A model generated the notes under the pieces. It ran no database searches. It was not told the origin of the DNA and saw nothing but the letters and a program-made list of their open reading frames with translations. A stretch of 64,000 bases of DNA, taken from NCBI RefSeq assembly GCF_017353415.1, contig NZ_JAFMPX010000002.1, forward strand, positions 124,001 through 188,000, written 5' to 3'. Below are positions 45,397-55,212 of this stretch, piece after piece (within the stretch, counting starts at the first letter, position 1; each line of letters starts with the position of its first letter). The translations under genes were made by a program, and so were the position numbers. The DNA is from Arthrobacter sp. E3 (GTDB lineage: Bacteria > Actinomycetota > Actinomycetes > Actinomycetales > Micrococcaceae).

Positions 45397-45414
45397 CAAT
45401 ATGCGCGAATATTG
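45397..45414. promoter_or_regulatory. CAATAT-N6-ATATTG inverted repeat upstream of the GH20 gene
   Basis: Arms 45397-45402 and 45409-45414 in an AT-rich 60-base stretch between the UvrA-like gene's end and the GH20 start. Possible operator or promoter element; identity unknown. Confidence 0.4.
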
Positions 45415-45462
45415 CGAATAATTTAACTATTTATCAACTTCTGTGAGTGATTTTGAGCGGAC

Positions 45463-47991
45463 TTAGCGCTTAGCGGTGGACACGGCCAGATACGGAGCGG
45501 TGCGGCTTCCTTCCACGGCGGCCACCTGTTCCGGGGTGCCTGCGGCCATGAGACGTCCGCCGTCGGCCCCGCCGGAAGGACCGAGGTCCACCACCCAATC
45601 AGCTGAGGCGACTACATCCATGTCATGTTCCACAACCACCACGGTGTTGCCGGCGTCCACCAGACGGTTGAGCTGGTGTAGTAACAGGCGGACGTCCGCC
45701 GGGTGCAGACCCGTGGTGGGCTCATCCAGAAGGTAGAGGGTGTGCCCCTTGCGGGCGCGTTGGAGTTCTGTGGCCAGCTTGATGCGCTGGGCTTCACCTC
45801 CGGAGAGTTCGGTTGCCGGCTGGCCCAGCCGCAGATAGCCCAACCCCACCTCTCGAAGCGCAGCCAAGCTGCGGGCGGCCGCCGGAATGTCCGCTAGGAA
45901 CACTGCTGCAGTATCCACCGTCAGTGAAAGAACGTCTGCGATATTTTTCCCGCGATACTTCACTTCAAGGGTTTCTTCGTTGAAGCGTGCGCCATGGCAA
46001 ACCGGGCAAGGGCCATAACTGCCGGGGAGAAACAAAAGCTCCACGGACACCGATCCTTCCCCAAGGCAGTTCTCGCACCGCCCACCAGCGATGTTGAAGG
46101 AGAACCGGCTGGGGCTGAAACCGTGCTTCTTGGCTTCGTCCGTAGCCGCGAACTCGCGGCGGACGGCGTCGAATAATCCGGTGTAGGTGGCCAAGTTGGA
46201 GCGAGGCGTGCGGCCGATGGGGCGCTGGTCTACCTCCACGAGCCGATCCACAGCTTCCAGTCCGCTGACGGCAGCCACCGCCGTGTCCGTAGCCTTTAAC
46301 TTCTCGCCGTTCTCCACCCCGTCGCGTGACTCAAAGGCTGCGGAGAGGACCTTCAGCAGCGAGGACTTGCCCGAACCGGACACCCCTGTCACTGCGCTCA
46401 GGACCCCCACCGGCACTGAAACCTCCAGGTTCTGCAGGTTGTGCAACGAGGCCTGGCGAATGTGAAGGCGGCCAAGTTCCTGACGTCTGCCTTGCTTGGG
46501 CGGCCTTCCGCCGCCTGCCGTACCGCCATCCAACGCCTCCAGCGGCGACGCCGGGGAGTCGCCGTCGAGCAGGAAGGGGCGGGTGAGGGACTCTTTGACA
46601 TCAGCCAAACCTGGCACCGGGCCGCTGTACAGGATCCACCCGCCGTCGACCCCTGCCCGGGGTCCGACGTCGACAATCCAGTCGGCGCGGCGCACCAGAT
46701 CCATGTTGTGCTCAACGACGAAGACGGTGTTGCCGCCGGCGCGCAGCTGGGCCAGAACCTCCAACAGCGGCTCGGTGTCCGCCGGGTGCAGGCCAGCTGA
46801 GGGCTCATCCAAGACATAGATAACGCCGAAAAGTCCGGAGCGCAGCTGTGTGGCGATCCGCAGCCGCTGCATCTCGCCGGGGGAGAGCGTCGGGGTGGCG
46901 CGGCCCAGGCTCAGATAGCCCAACCCCAAGTCCAAAAGCACCCCCACACGCTGCAGCAGGTCCTTGGCGATGGCCGCCCCCACTGCCTCCCGCGATCCAT
47001 CGGACCCAGCAGGGGTGTTGGTGAGCGGGCCCAGCGCATCCTTGAATTCCTTCAACGGCAGGGCATTCATCTCCGCGATATTGCGCCCGGCGACGCGCAC
47101 TGCCAAAGCGTCCGGCTTGAGACCGCTGCCACCGCATTCAGTACAGGGCCCGGAGTGCATGAAGGCCAGGGCCCGCTCGCGCATGGGCGCGCTCTTGGAA
47201 TCCGCCAGGGTGTGCAAGACGTGGCTTCGGGCACTCCAGAACCTGCCCTTGTAAGGTTTTTCGATCCTGTCCCGCAGCGGCGTGACGGTCACCACAGGCT
47301 GTTCTTCGGTGAACAAGATCCAGTCGCGCTGCTGTTGCGGCAGCTTCTTCCAGGGAATCTCGACGTCGTATCCCAGTTTGACGAGTATGTCGCGGAGGTT
47401 TTTGCCCTGCCAGGCGCCCGGCCATGCGGCGACTGCCCCTTCGCTGATGCTCAGCTCCGGGTTCGGCACGAGGGACTCCTCGCTGACAGTGTGCGCGGTG
47501 CCTAAACCATGGCAAACGGGGCACGCACCGGTAACGGTGTTGGGGGAGAAGGAATCGGAATACAGGATGCTGGAGCCGTCCGGGTAGTCACCGGCACGGG
47601 AGAAGAGCATGCGCACAGAGTTGGACAGCGTGGTCACGGTGCCCACTGAAGACCGTGTGCTGGGTGTGCCGCGGCGTTGCTGCAGCGCAACGGCAGGGGG
47701 CAGTCCGGTGATGGATTCCACGTGGGGGTTGCCGCCCTGCTGGATCAACCGGCGGGCGTACGGGGCAACGGATTCGAAGTACCGGCGCTGGGCCTCGGCA
47801 AAGATCGTACCGAAGGCCAAGGAGGACTTGCCGCTGCCGGAAATGCCGGTGAAGGCGACGATCGCGTCACGGGGCACATCGACGTCGACGTTCTTGAGGT
47901 TGTTTTCCTGCGCCCCACGAACCCTGACGAACCCGTCCAACAAGTCCTCGGCGGACGGCGGGACGGGCAACATCGATTCAATACTCTCCAT
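45463..47991 (-). CDS. UvrA-like ABC protein (UvrA2/DrrC type)
   Basis: An 842-residue tandem ABC ATPase. Both Walker A motifs are GISGSGKSSL and GVSGSGKSSL; signature regions LSPGEMQRLRIATQL and LSGGEAQRIKLATEL; CxxC zinc sites are CPVCHGLG and CPVCHGARF. It lacks the UvrB-binding insert typical of UvrA, matching the shorter drug-resistance branch (DrrC and UvrA2). ATG 47991 abuts a GGGGGGA run; ATG 47973, better spaced from GGAGAG, is an alternative. Role inferred: DNA-damage or drug tolerance. Confidence 0.88.
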   Translation of the reverse strand: MESIESMLPVPPSAEDLLDGFVRVRGAQENNLKNVDVDVPRDAIVAFTGISGSGKSSLAFGTIFAEAQRRYFESVAPYARRLIQQGGNPHVESITGLPPAVALQQRRGTPSTRSSVGTVTTLSNSVRMLFSRAGDYPDGSSILYSDSFSPNTVTGACPVCHGLGTAHTVSEESLVPNPELSISEGAVAAWPGAWQGKNLRDILVKLGYDVEIPWKKLPQQQRDWILFTEEQPVVTVTPLRDRIEKPYKGRFWSARSHVLHTLADSKSAPMRERALAFMHSGPCTECGGSGLKPDALAVRVAGRNIAEMNALPLKEFKDALGPLTNTPAGSDGSREAVGAAIAKDLLQRVGVLLDLGLGYLSLGRATPTLSPGEMQRLRIATQLRSGLFGVIYVLDEPSAGLHPADTEPLLEVLAQLRAGGNTVFVVEHNMDLVRRADWIVDVGPRAGVDGGWILYSGPVPGLADVKESLTRPFLLDGDSPASPLEALDGGTAGGGRPPKQGRRQELGRLHIRQASLHNLQNLEVSVPVGVLSAVTGVSGSGKSSLLKVLSAAFESRDGVENGEKLKATDTAVAAVSGLEAVDRLVEVDQRPIGRTPRSNLATYTGLFDAVRREFAATDEAKKHGFSPSRFSFNIAGGRCENCLGEGSVSVELLFLPGSYGPCPVCHGARFNEETLEVKYRGKNIADVLSLTVDTAAVFLADIPAAARSLAALREVGLGYLRLGQPATELSGGEAQRIKLATELQRARKGHTLYLLDEPTTGLHPADVRLLLHQLNRLVDAGNTVVVVEHDMDVVASADWVVDLGPSGGADGGRLMAAGTPEQVAAVEGSRTAPYLAVSTAKR

Positions 47992-48129
47992 TCCCCCCAC
48001 ACTAGGGGACTGGCCGGTGGCATGGGCGTTTCTTCTCACTGGGCGAACGCGCCGGAACCGCGATCCGCGCAGCATAACTGGTGAACACGCGGTGCACAGG
48101 TCGGGATGGGGCCCTGGGCACGGTACGGA

Positions 48130-51100
48130 TCAAGCCTCGAACAGGCTGCGCACGTCGTCGGCGGAGAGCGTGGAGGAGAACATGGCGTCGTCGTCCATCA
48201 CGGCGGAGAACAGCTTCGCCTTCTTCTCCTTCAACGCCATCACTTTTTCCTCAATGGTGTCCTTGGCGACCAGACGGTAAACCATCACGTTCTTTTTCTG
48301 CCCGATTCTGTGGGTGCGGTCCACCGCCTGGTTCTCCGTGGCAGGGTTCCACCACGGGTCCAGCAGGAAACAATAGTCCGCCTCCGTCAGGTTCAAGCCG
48401 AACCCGCCGGCCTTGAGGCTGATGAGGAACACCGGTGCGGTGCCGGATTTGAATTTCTCGATGACGTCGCCACGCTTGCGGGTCTTGCCGTCAAGATAGG
48501 CGTACTCGATGCCGGCCGCATCCAGCCGTTCGGCGGCCTTGCCCAGGAAGCTGGTGAACTGGCTGAAGATCAGCGCCCGATGCCCCTCCGCCACCACGTC
48601 CTGCAAGTGATCAAAGAGCACGTCAAGCTTGCTCGAAGGGGAGCTGGCATATTTCGCATCCACCAGTGAGGCATCAAGGCTGAGCATGCGCAGCGTGGTC
48701 AGCGACTTGAAGATCGCAAACCTGTTCTTGTCCATGTCCGCGAGCATGCCGAGCACCTTTTGGCGTTCACGCTGCAAGTGGCGCTGGTAGATTCGCCGGT
48801 GCTGCGGCGCCAGTTCCAGCTCCAAGATCTGCTCCTGCTTGGGTGGGAGGTCCTTGGCGACGGCATCTTTGGTGCGCCGCATGATCAAGGGGCGGATCCG
48901 GCGTCGAAGTTGCTTCAGCTTGTCCGCATCCCCCTCCTTCTCCACTGGTTTGCTGTAGTAGTCGGCGAAGGTTTTTGCCGAAGGGAACAGCCCCGGAGCC
49001 GTGATGGCGAACAGTGACCACAACTCCATCAGGTTGTTTTCCATGGGGGTGCCGGTGATGGCCACCTTGAACGGTGCCGGGAACATACGCGCATTGCGGC
49101 TGGCCTGCGTGGAAGGGTTCTTGACAAACTGGGCCTCGTCAAGGATCAACCCTGCCCACTTTTGCCCCGCGTACGCCTCGTTGTCGAGCCGGAACAGCGT
49201 GTAGGAAACCACCACGACGTCGGCCCCGGCCACCAGCGCTGCCGCATCCATGCCGCTGCGGGACAGGGTGTCCGTTACGGCAGTGGTCCGCAGGCCCGGG
49301 GCAAACCGTCGGGCCTCGGCTGCCCAGTTCGGCACCACTGAGGTGGGGGCCACCACGAGGAACGGAGCGGCTTTCGTCCCTGCGGCAGCCTTTGCCTGGG
49401 TGTGGCAAATAAGCGCCAAGGTTTGCAAGGTTTTTCCCAAGCCCATGTCGTCGGCAAGCACGCCGCCGAGCCCGTTCTCCTGAAGGAACACCAGCCAGTT
49501 GAACCCCTCGTGCTGATACGGGCGAAGCGATACCTGCAAGGTAGCGGGGACGGGAACGGGCTCCACTCCGGATATCTCCAGCAGCCCCGATACCTGGGTC
49601 CGCCACGACTGCGCTTGTACAGATGTGGTGGCCAGCTCGGCCAGTTCGTCCCACAGCCCGGCCTGGTAGCGGCTGATCTTCAGCTTTTCACCTGGTTCAT
49701 GCAGGGAGCGGGCCTCTTCGATGAGGGTGCGCAGCTGCCGAAACTCGGGGTGGGCAAGGGTGAAGTAGTGGCCGTTGGACAGCATCAGGTGCTCTTCGCT
49801 GTCGGCCAGCGCGCGGAACAAGTGGCTAAACGGCACGTCGGTGCCGCCAATTTTGACGGTAACGCCCAGATCAAACCAGTCACGGTCGTTGGTTTCGGTG
49901 GTGCTGATGCCAATCTGCGGGGTCTGGGTCAGCTCAGTGTAGTCCGGTGTGATTCCGCTGGTGTCCACCCTGACATGGTCAAGACTGGCTAGTGCCGGCA
50001 ATGCCTCGGTACTGAAACGCGCCGCTGCCACCTCCTTCAAGCGGACCGGTTCGTTGCTCCCCGGATACTGGCTCGGCGTGTGCGGGAATGGTTCTTGTAC
50101 CGGTGCGGGGAACTGCGCCAATGCTGCGGAAACAAGAGCCAGCAACCGTGTTTCAAAGGAGGTGTCACGGTAATCGCTGGGATCTGCCACCATGGGGCGC
50201 CGGGCAACCATGCCGTCCAGGGTGTACTCCCAATGCCACTGCAACTCCAGCGAGGGGCCGCCTTGCGTTGGAGTTGGGGCGTGGGCCGCCGTCACTACCA
50301 GCGTCGGCTCCTTGAGTTCTGGCAAAGTAGCCGAGCCGTCGCTGGAGATCAGTTCTGCTGTGGAACCCAAGCCCTGGCGCAGCAGCGGGTAATAGCTGCT
50401 CATGAATCGTTCCCGACCGGATGCCGGAATCTTCACAGGGGAGCGGCCGTCAACCAAGGCGCGCACCACGTTGCTGACAACGTGGGCAACAGGTGCCAGC
50501 GAAATGTTGCTCGGGGCCAGCGTTTTCTGCAGGGAGGGTTCGTTGGCTTTGCCTCCGTCCCACCAGAAAAGTCCATGCGACGGTGCGCCCACCATGCCGA
50601 TGGTGGCAGGGTCCAGGGTAACGCCGTCGGCCTCTGCCCTGGGTCGAAGATGGAGTCCGCCGTCTGTCTGGGCCAGCATGTCAAGGCCAACAGTGGCCCC
50701 CTGGTGGACGGTGACGGTTGTGGCTTTCCTGAAGCCAACAAACTGTATGCCCACTTGGCGTGCTTGCTCCAGCAATTGCCACAGCAGCGCGGAATCAATC
50801 TTCTCCGCATTGATCCAGCGTCCGGTGGTCGCATAAGACGGGCGCCCAGCCGTTGCCAGCGCATGAAAGACGACCATCCAGTTCCAGTGCGTGGGGTTCA
50901 GCCCCAAGCTGTGATGGTCGTCGTCAAGTTTGTCCCAGGTCAGGTTGCCGCGCACCCATTTACCGGAACTGTTCAACGAGACCAGCCGGATACGCAATTC
51001 AACGTGCGCCGGATCCGACTCTGTATCGACGTGGAGTGCTGCTGCACGGTGCCGAAAATAAGGGTCCGCAGGTTCGGAGAAAAGTTCAAACTGAAGCGCC

Positions 51101-51567
51101 ATGGGCATCAGTGCTGCGCCTGCCGGAATGGGGGCGCCTGGGTAGGCGTGGCCGAGCTGGGCGGCCGTATCTGGCACCGCTGGCAGGATCGCCGCCAATT
51201 GCTGTTCCCACTTTTCAGGCACTTGCCTATCCGCTGCGCGGGCTTCGACACGCATCGCATTCGCCGTCAACAACAGCGCGGCAACATGCTTGCAGTTGCC
51301 CTGCACCGGGCAGGTGCAAATTCCGTAGTCCAGCCGGATCCCGTGCCTGCTCTGGCGGAAGATGGCGGCTGTGCCATAAGCGGCCTGCTGGCTCCCGGCC
51401 ACAAAGCCCGTCAAGGTCAGCCCATCGGCATCCCAGTCCATCGTCTGCACGTGGTGGCTGCGTGAGTACGCGCGGCCGCGGTCGAAGGAGAAAGGGCCAA
51501 CCAATGCACCGATGGCTTGGGTGGTGACCAGCGGAAGCAGCGCTGTCGAGCTTGTGGAAGAAGCCAT
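48130..51567 (-). CDS. SWIM zinc-finger SNF2 helicase
   Basis: A 1145-residue protein. The N-terminal SWIM motif CTCPVQGNCKH is near residue 86. The SNF2 core has DDMGLGKTLQTL (Walker A), LILDEAQFVKN (DEAQ box) and, in the C-terminal helicase domain, LISLKAGGFGLNL and DRTHRIGQKKNV. Ends SADDVRSLFEA, typical of this actinobacterial family. Likely a DNA-translocating ATPase; the partner is unknown. Confidence 0.94.
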   Translation of the reverse strand: MASSTSSTALLPLVTTQAIGALVGPFSFDRGRAYSRSHHVQTMDWDADGLTLTGFVAGSQQAAYGTAAIFRQSRHGIRLDYGICTCPVQGNCKHVAALLLTANAMRVEARAADRQVPEKWEQQLAAILPAVPDTAAQLGHAYPGAPIPAGAALMPMALQFELFSEPADPYFRHRAAALHVDTESDPAHVELRIRLVSLNSSGKWVRGNLTWDKLDDDHHSLGLNPTHWNWMVVFHALATAGRPSYATTGRWINAEKIDSALLWQLLEQARQVGIQFVGFRKATTVTVHQGATVGLDMLAQTDGGLHLRPRAEADGVTLDPATIGMVGAPSHGLFWWDGGKANEPSLQKTLAPSNISLAPVAHVVSNVVRALVDGRSPVKIPASGRERFMSSYYPLLRQGLGSTAELISSDGSATLPELKEPTLVVTAAHAPTPTQGGPSLELQWHWEYTLDGMVARRPMVADPSDYRDTSFETRLLALVSAALAQFPAPVQEPFPHTPSQYPGSNEPVRLKEVAAARFSTEALPALASLDHVRVDTSGITPDYTELTQTPQIGISTTETNDRDWFDLGVTVKIGGTDVPFSHLFRALADSEEHLMLSNGHYFTLAHPEFRQLRTLIEEARSLHEPGEKLKISRYQAGLWDELAELATTSVQAQSWRTQVSGLLEISGVEPVPVPATLQVSLRPYQHEGFNWLVFLQENGLGGVLADDMGLGKTLQTLALICHTQAKAAAGTKAAPFLVVAPTSVVPNWAAEARRFAPGLRTTAVTDTLSRSGMDAAALVAGADVVVVSYTLFRLDNEAYAGQKWAGLILDEAQFVKNPSTQASRNARMFPAPFKVAITGTPMENNLMELWSLFAITAPGLFPSAKTFADYYSKPVEKEGDADKLKQLRRRIRPLIMRRTKDAVAKDLPPKQEQILELELAPQHRRIYQRHLQRERQKVLGMLADMDKNRFAIFKSLTTLRMLSLDASLVDAKYASSPSSKLDVLFDHLQDVVAEGHRALIFSQFTSFLGKAAERLDAAGIEYAYLDGKTRKRGDVIEKFKSGTAPVFLISLKAGGFGLNLTEADYCFLLDPWWNPATENQAVDRTHRIGQKKNVMVYRLVAKDTIEEKVMALKEKKAKLFSAVMDDDAMFSSTLSADDVRSLFEA

Positions 51568-51699
51568 GCCACAACGATAGGGCGCAGTCATGGCTTGTGC
51601 CGTTTGTAACGCATTTATGCGTTCTGTGACAGTCGCTCCTCATTGCTTGTGGGGCAGCTGCAGTCGACCTCAACGACGTCGAAGTCCGTTGGAAAAACC

Positions 51700-51717
51700 A
51701 TTGATCATTCGATCAAT
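51700..51717. promoter_or_regulatory. Inverted repeat upstream of the MFS exporter gene
   Basis: ATTGATC, spacer ATTC, GATCAAT (51700-51717). A TATAAT at 51744-51749 lies 27 bases on. TetR-type regulators bind such short-spacer palindromes, but no regulator gene adjoins it. Confidence 0.5.
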
Positions 51718-51774
51718 TAGTAATACGATTATCTAAGTAAATTTATAATCACAGATGTTGAACGGGGCGTTGCG

Positions 51775-53406
51775 ATGCAAACAGGCTCAAAAAGAAGATG
51801 GCTCGGGTTGGTCTTTATAAGCCTTGCGGTGTCCTTGATCATTGTTGACTCAACGATTGTCAACGTTGCCATTCCCTCGATTGTGGACGACCTGGGAGCG
51901 ACTTCCACCCAGGTTCAGTGGATCCAGGAGTCATACACGCTCGTCTTTGCGGCTCTGCTGCTGGTCTTTGGAGTGCTGGCGGACAGATTCGGTCGCCGCC
52001 GGCTTCTGGTAGTTGGGGTCTGCGTCTTCGCCGCCGCTTCGATCCTTGCCGCGATAAGTCAAAGCGGGAACCTGCTCATCGGTTCCCGGATACTGCAGGG
52101 AATTGGCGGTGCCATGGTCCTTCCCTCCACACTCTCGATCATCAACGCTACGTTCCGCGGCAAGGAACGGGCGTTGGCCTTTGCTGTCTGGGGCTCCACA
52201 ATTGGCGGAATGTCGGCCATTGGTCCCTTGCTGGGTGGTTGGCTGACTACCTCGTATTCATGGCGGTGGGCTTTTGGCATCAACATTCCACTGGGTGTGC
52301 TCGTTGTAGTGGGGACACTGTTGGCCGTGGATGAATCCCGCGACACGGCCTCCACCAAGCGCATCGACTTCAGCGGCGCACTGCTCTCCGTGCTGGCCAG
52401 TGCCTCACTGGTCTTTGGCCTGATCGAAGGACGGAACTACGGGTGGTGGCTGGTGCACAACCCCTTCAAGCTGGGCCCGTGGATCTGGCCATTTACACTT
52501 TCGCCGGTGCCGGTGGCTTTTCTCGTGAGCGTGCTCTCGGTGGTGCTCTTTGTTTATTTGGGCCGCGCGCGTGCCCGTCGGGGGGCCAGCACTATGTTGG
52601 ACTTCAGTCTGTTTTCCATCCCGTCCTTCCGTAACGGCAACGTCGCCGCAATGATTGTGAGTTTGGGTGAGTTCGGAATCATCCTGTCACTGCCTATTTG
52701 GCTTCAGAATGTGTTGGGATTTTCAGCGCTGCAAACCGGATTGTTGCTGCTCCCCCTGGCTGTCGGGTCATTCGCAGCGAGCGGATTGGCGGGTGCTTTT
52801 GGCAACAAGATCGAACCGGTGGCGATTGTCCGACTTGGCATAGTCTTGGAGATCGTGGGTGTGGCGTGCCTGGGCTTGGTCATCAGTTCCGACACTCCGT
52901 GGGGTGCTCTTGTCCCCTTCCTGTTCATTTACGGACTCGGTGTGGGACTTGCCACCGCCCAGCTGACGGGAGTGGTGCTCAAGGACGTTCCTCAACTCAA
53001 AAGCGGGCAGGCCTCCGGGACGCAAAGCACTGCGCGGCAAGTTGGCTCGGCACTGGGGATTGCGATTCTCGGAACCGTCTTGTTCACCACAGCCACTGTG
53101 CAACTGGGGAATGCCTTGGAACAACAAAGCGTACCCGAAGCCGCCAGGTCAAAGATCGTTGCAGCCGTGGTGGAAAGTTCTGGAGCGGCCATTGGCGCCT
53201 TGGACAAAAATCCTGAAACTGCGTCCTTTGCAGAAGCCGCACGTGTGGCGTTTTCTGATGGGACCAAGTATTCGGCGTACTTTGCAGCAGGCTTCCTCAC
53301 GCTCGGCTTGATGGCGACGTTGTCATTGGGCGGCGGCGCCGCTCAAAGGGATCCGGCTCGGGGCATGGACACAGAGTCGATGGACGAGAAGACAGTAGCG
53401 GGCTGA
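51775..53406 (+). CDS. DHA2-type MFS multidrug exporter
   Basis: A 543-residue MFS protein with ~14 TM segments expected. Motif A region VFGVLADRFGRRRLLV and the early IVDSTIVNVAIPSIVDDL (motif D1) are those of EmrB/QacA drug:H+ antiporters; GSTIGGMSAIGPLLGGWL is motif C, typical of exporters. ATG 51775 is supported by the hydrophobic first TM from residue ~10. The substrate is unknown. Confidence 0.92.
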   Translation: MQTGSKRRWLGLVFISLAVSLIIVDSTIVNVAIPSIVDDLGATSTQVQWIQESYTLVFAALLLVFGVLADRFGRRRLLVVGVCVFAAASILAAISQSGNLLIGSRILQGIGGAMVLPSTLSIINATFRGKERALAFAVWGSTIGGMSAIGPLLGGWLTTSYSWRWAFGINIPLGVLVVVGTLLAVDESRDTASTKRIDFSGALLSVLASASLVFGLIEGRNYGWWLVHNPFKLGPWIWPFTLSPVPVAFLVSVLSVVLFVYLGRARARRGASTMLDFSLFSIPSFRNGNVAAMIVSLGEFGIILSLPIWLQNVLGFSALQTGLLLLPLAVGSFAASGLAGAFGNKIEPVAIVRLGIVLEIVGVACLGLVISSDTPWGALVPFLFIYGLGVGLATAQLTGVVLKDVPQLKSGQASGTQSTARQVGSALGIAILGTVLFTTATVQLGNALEQQSVPEAARSKIVAAVVESSGAAIGALDKNPETASFAEAARVAFSDGTKYSAYFAAGFLTLGLMATLSLGGGAAQRDPARGMDTESMDEKTVAG

Positions 53407-53514
53407 ATCGTGGCGCAAGCGCGGAGACTATTGTGATGAGACGTGTCGAGAGCGGGAGGCTTTTGTGAAGCCTTGCTCGACGTCGCCGCGAGGATTCGAG
53501 CCCCTCGCCGGCTT

Positions 53515-53892
53515 CATAGCCCGGTTTGCCAAAGTCTTCGCACGGATGATCCCACCTGGAAGCTCAAGGCGTCTTGGGAAGTGAAACGACAATTGCGAAC
53601 CCTGCTGAACAACCGTTTTCGTCGAAGCCGACGAGCTCGCCAAGAAACACCTTGGAGGACTTGTCCAGGAATCCAAGCAGCCAGAGACAAGACGGCTCTA
53701 CTGGAGAGTTTGTTGGGGTGGAAAGAAATCGAAACCCTCACCGGGACCACCACGGGCGAAGTAAACGCCAACAGCACCAGCATCAAACATATCAAGGGTG
53801 CCGGCCGCATTTTCGGCAACAGCGCCAACCACAGAACAAGAACAATTCACAGAGGCAACTGCAATGCAGCGGTGAATAATCCATTGCAATAA
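53515..53892 (+). pseudogene. Decayed transposase C-terminal fragment (ISL3-like)
   Basis: Three reading-frame pieces in order: DDPTWKLKASWEVKRQLRTLL (from 53545), then, one frame over, ADELAKKHLGGLVQESKQPE and TRRLYWRVCWG, then back to the first frame with WKEIETLTGTTTGEVNANST and SIKHIKGAGRIFGNSANHRT. From memory this follows the C-terminal region of ISL3-type transposases. At least two frameshifts separate the pieces and no N-terminal part or terminal repeats are seen. A GAATAAT/hairpin (TCCATT-gcaat-AATGGA, 53880-53896) may mark the old end. Confidence 0.55.
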
Positions 53893-53935
53893 TGGATTTC
53901 ACCTCGAACATTGGAGTACCGGACTGATGGCAGCA

Positions 53936-53976
53936 CTTTGGCACCTGCTCAGATACTCTCGTCGCAGGTGCCAAAG
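53936..53976. terminator. 13-bp inverted repeat after the FHA gene
   Basis: CTTTGGCACCTGC (53936-53948) and its complement (53964-53976) with a 15-base loop, 10 bases beyond the FHA gene stop. No T-run follows, so terminator function is inferred from position. Confidence 0.55.
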
Positions 53977-53986
53977 TTGGGCGGGG

Positions 53987-54889
53987 TTACTCCGGGTCGG
54001 AGTAATCGATCCGGCGGGGGTCGCCCAGCCCTGAGATGGAGTCGTACTCAACCTGACCCGTGCGGGGATCAAATTGCGGGCGCTGCACTTTCGAGAACTC
54101 GCCCGCCGTTCGTCCACCAAAGGGTCGGCCGTGATCCGCATATTCTTCCCGGAAGAAAACCATTCTCCATGGCCCCAGCAGGAGCCGGGCACCCGTTCGC
54201 AGGATCCTTCCTGGGGCTTCGGAGGAAGAAGGCTGCGTGGGGAAGAATACGTACTCGTCGTCGTCCGTATGGATGATGCTTCCATGAGCCGCAGACAATT
54301 CCGGCAACCTGAAATTCGCCTCAGGGCCGCTTCCAATCACGGTCGCTTCCTCGGTGAGGTTGAACTCCTTGGGCGGGCGTCCATCCCACGTCTCACTGTC
54401 CCGAACGAAAATCAGCCTGGGCCTGCCGCCGCCGCGCGCGTAGTGGGTGGTGGTGGGCTTCATCCGGTAGTTCCGCTGAAACGTGGGCGATATCGGAAAT
54501 GGAGTGCTTGGGGGAAGCATGCGTCTCTGCAAGCCACTTGAAGCTTGCGCCTTGATCACGGTGGCCCAGGTGTTGGACTTGCCCGGTTTGATGTGGGGCG
54601 AGGTTGACATCAGACGTTGCAGAGGCGAAACGTTTACAGCTCCCATGCTGACGATGGTCCCTTCGGGGAGTGAGACGTTCACAACAATTCCTCGAGTGGC
54701 CAAGGATTTTGCCAACTTCCTGATGACAGTTATGTGTCTCCGGGAACCGAGGCGGAAAAGCGCCGCGGTGTCGGTGTGGATGTTGATTTCCTGGCCAGCA
54801 GCCTTGATGGTGCCATTGACTGAGGCGGCTTCCTTGCCGTCCTCGGCCGGAAGTTCAGCCGAGAACTCAAGATCAATGTCGAAGCGCAT
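53987..54889 (-). CDS. FHA-domain protein
   Basis: A 300-residue protein. The C-terminal half carries an FHA domain (RLIFVRDSETWDG, then VIGSGPEANFRLPELSAAHGSIIHTDDDEYVFF; SAAH is the Ser-x-x-His that contacts phospho-Thr, although the usual Gly-Arg becomes Gly-Ser). The N-terminal part (residues 1-130) is a beta-rich domain with ASVNGTIKAAGQEINIHTD and no family I recognise. The 84-residue gene lies 10 bases upstream on the same strand; both may act in a phospho-Thr-dependent complex. Confidence 0.82.
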   Translation of the reverse strand: MRFDIDLEFSAELPAEDGKEAASVNGTIKAAGQEINIHTDTAALFRLGSRRHITVIRKLAKSLATRGIVVNVSLPEGTIVSMGAVNVSPLQRLMSTSPHIKPGKSNTWATVIKAQASSGLQRRMLPPSTPFPISPTFQRNYRMKPTTTHYARGGGRPRLIFVRDSETWDGRPPKEFNLTEEATVIGSGPEANFRLPELSAAHGSIIHTDDDEYVFFPTQPSSSEAPGRILRTGARLLLGPWRMVFFREEYADHGRPFGGRTAGEFSKVQRPQFDPRTGQVEYDSISGLGDPRRIDYSDPE

Positions 54890-54899
54890 GTTCCATCAC

Positions 54900-55154
54900 C
54901 TAGCGCTTGGTGTCGACAGCGGGAAGGCTCTCATTGTCGCTGGTGGTCACCCGCAGAGTTCCGTTGAATTTCCAGGTTGCCCGCGGTGCGTCCGGACCAA
55001 TGTCGCGGGGCACTTCAACCGTCATGTCCATGAAGTTGTAGTTCACCACTGCCCCGCGTCCTGTCAGGTAGGACCAGAGCTGCTGGCCCAAATCGGACCA
55101 GTCGCTTACGGGGACGGAACGGAAGTCTTCGGCAAGTGGTTGGTTGTCAGTCAT
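54900..55154 (-). CDS. Small hypothetical protein upstream of the FHA gene
   Basis: An 84-residue protein starting at ATG 55154 behind GGAGGGAC. It shares the theme of a beta-rich segment (AVVNYNFMDMTVEVPRDI, WKFNGTLRVTTSDNESL) with the N-terminal domain of the FHA protein. No known family recognised. The good ribosome site and tight spacing to the FHA gene support a real gene. Confidence 0.65.
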   Translation of the reverse strand: MTDNQPLAEDFRSVPVSDWSDLGQQLWSYLTGRGAVVNYNFMDMTVEVPRDIGPDAPRATWKFNGTLRVTTSDNESLPAVDTKR

Positions 55155-55212
55155 GGCTGTCCCTCCAAGATTCGTGCTGCAGGTGCGAAGTGCACTGCAG
55201 TAGTGCCAAAAC

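Noticed and set aside
50080-51465. Long plus-strand open reading opposite the SNF2 helicase
   Set aside because: Shadow of a well-supported gene; composition is unlike any real protein here.
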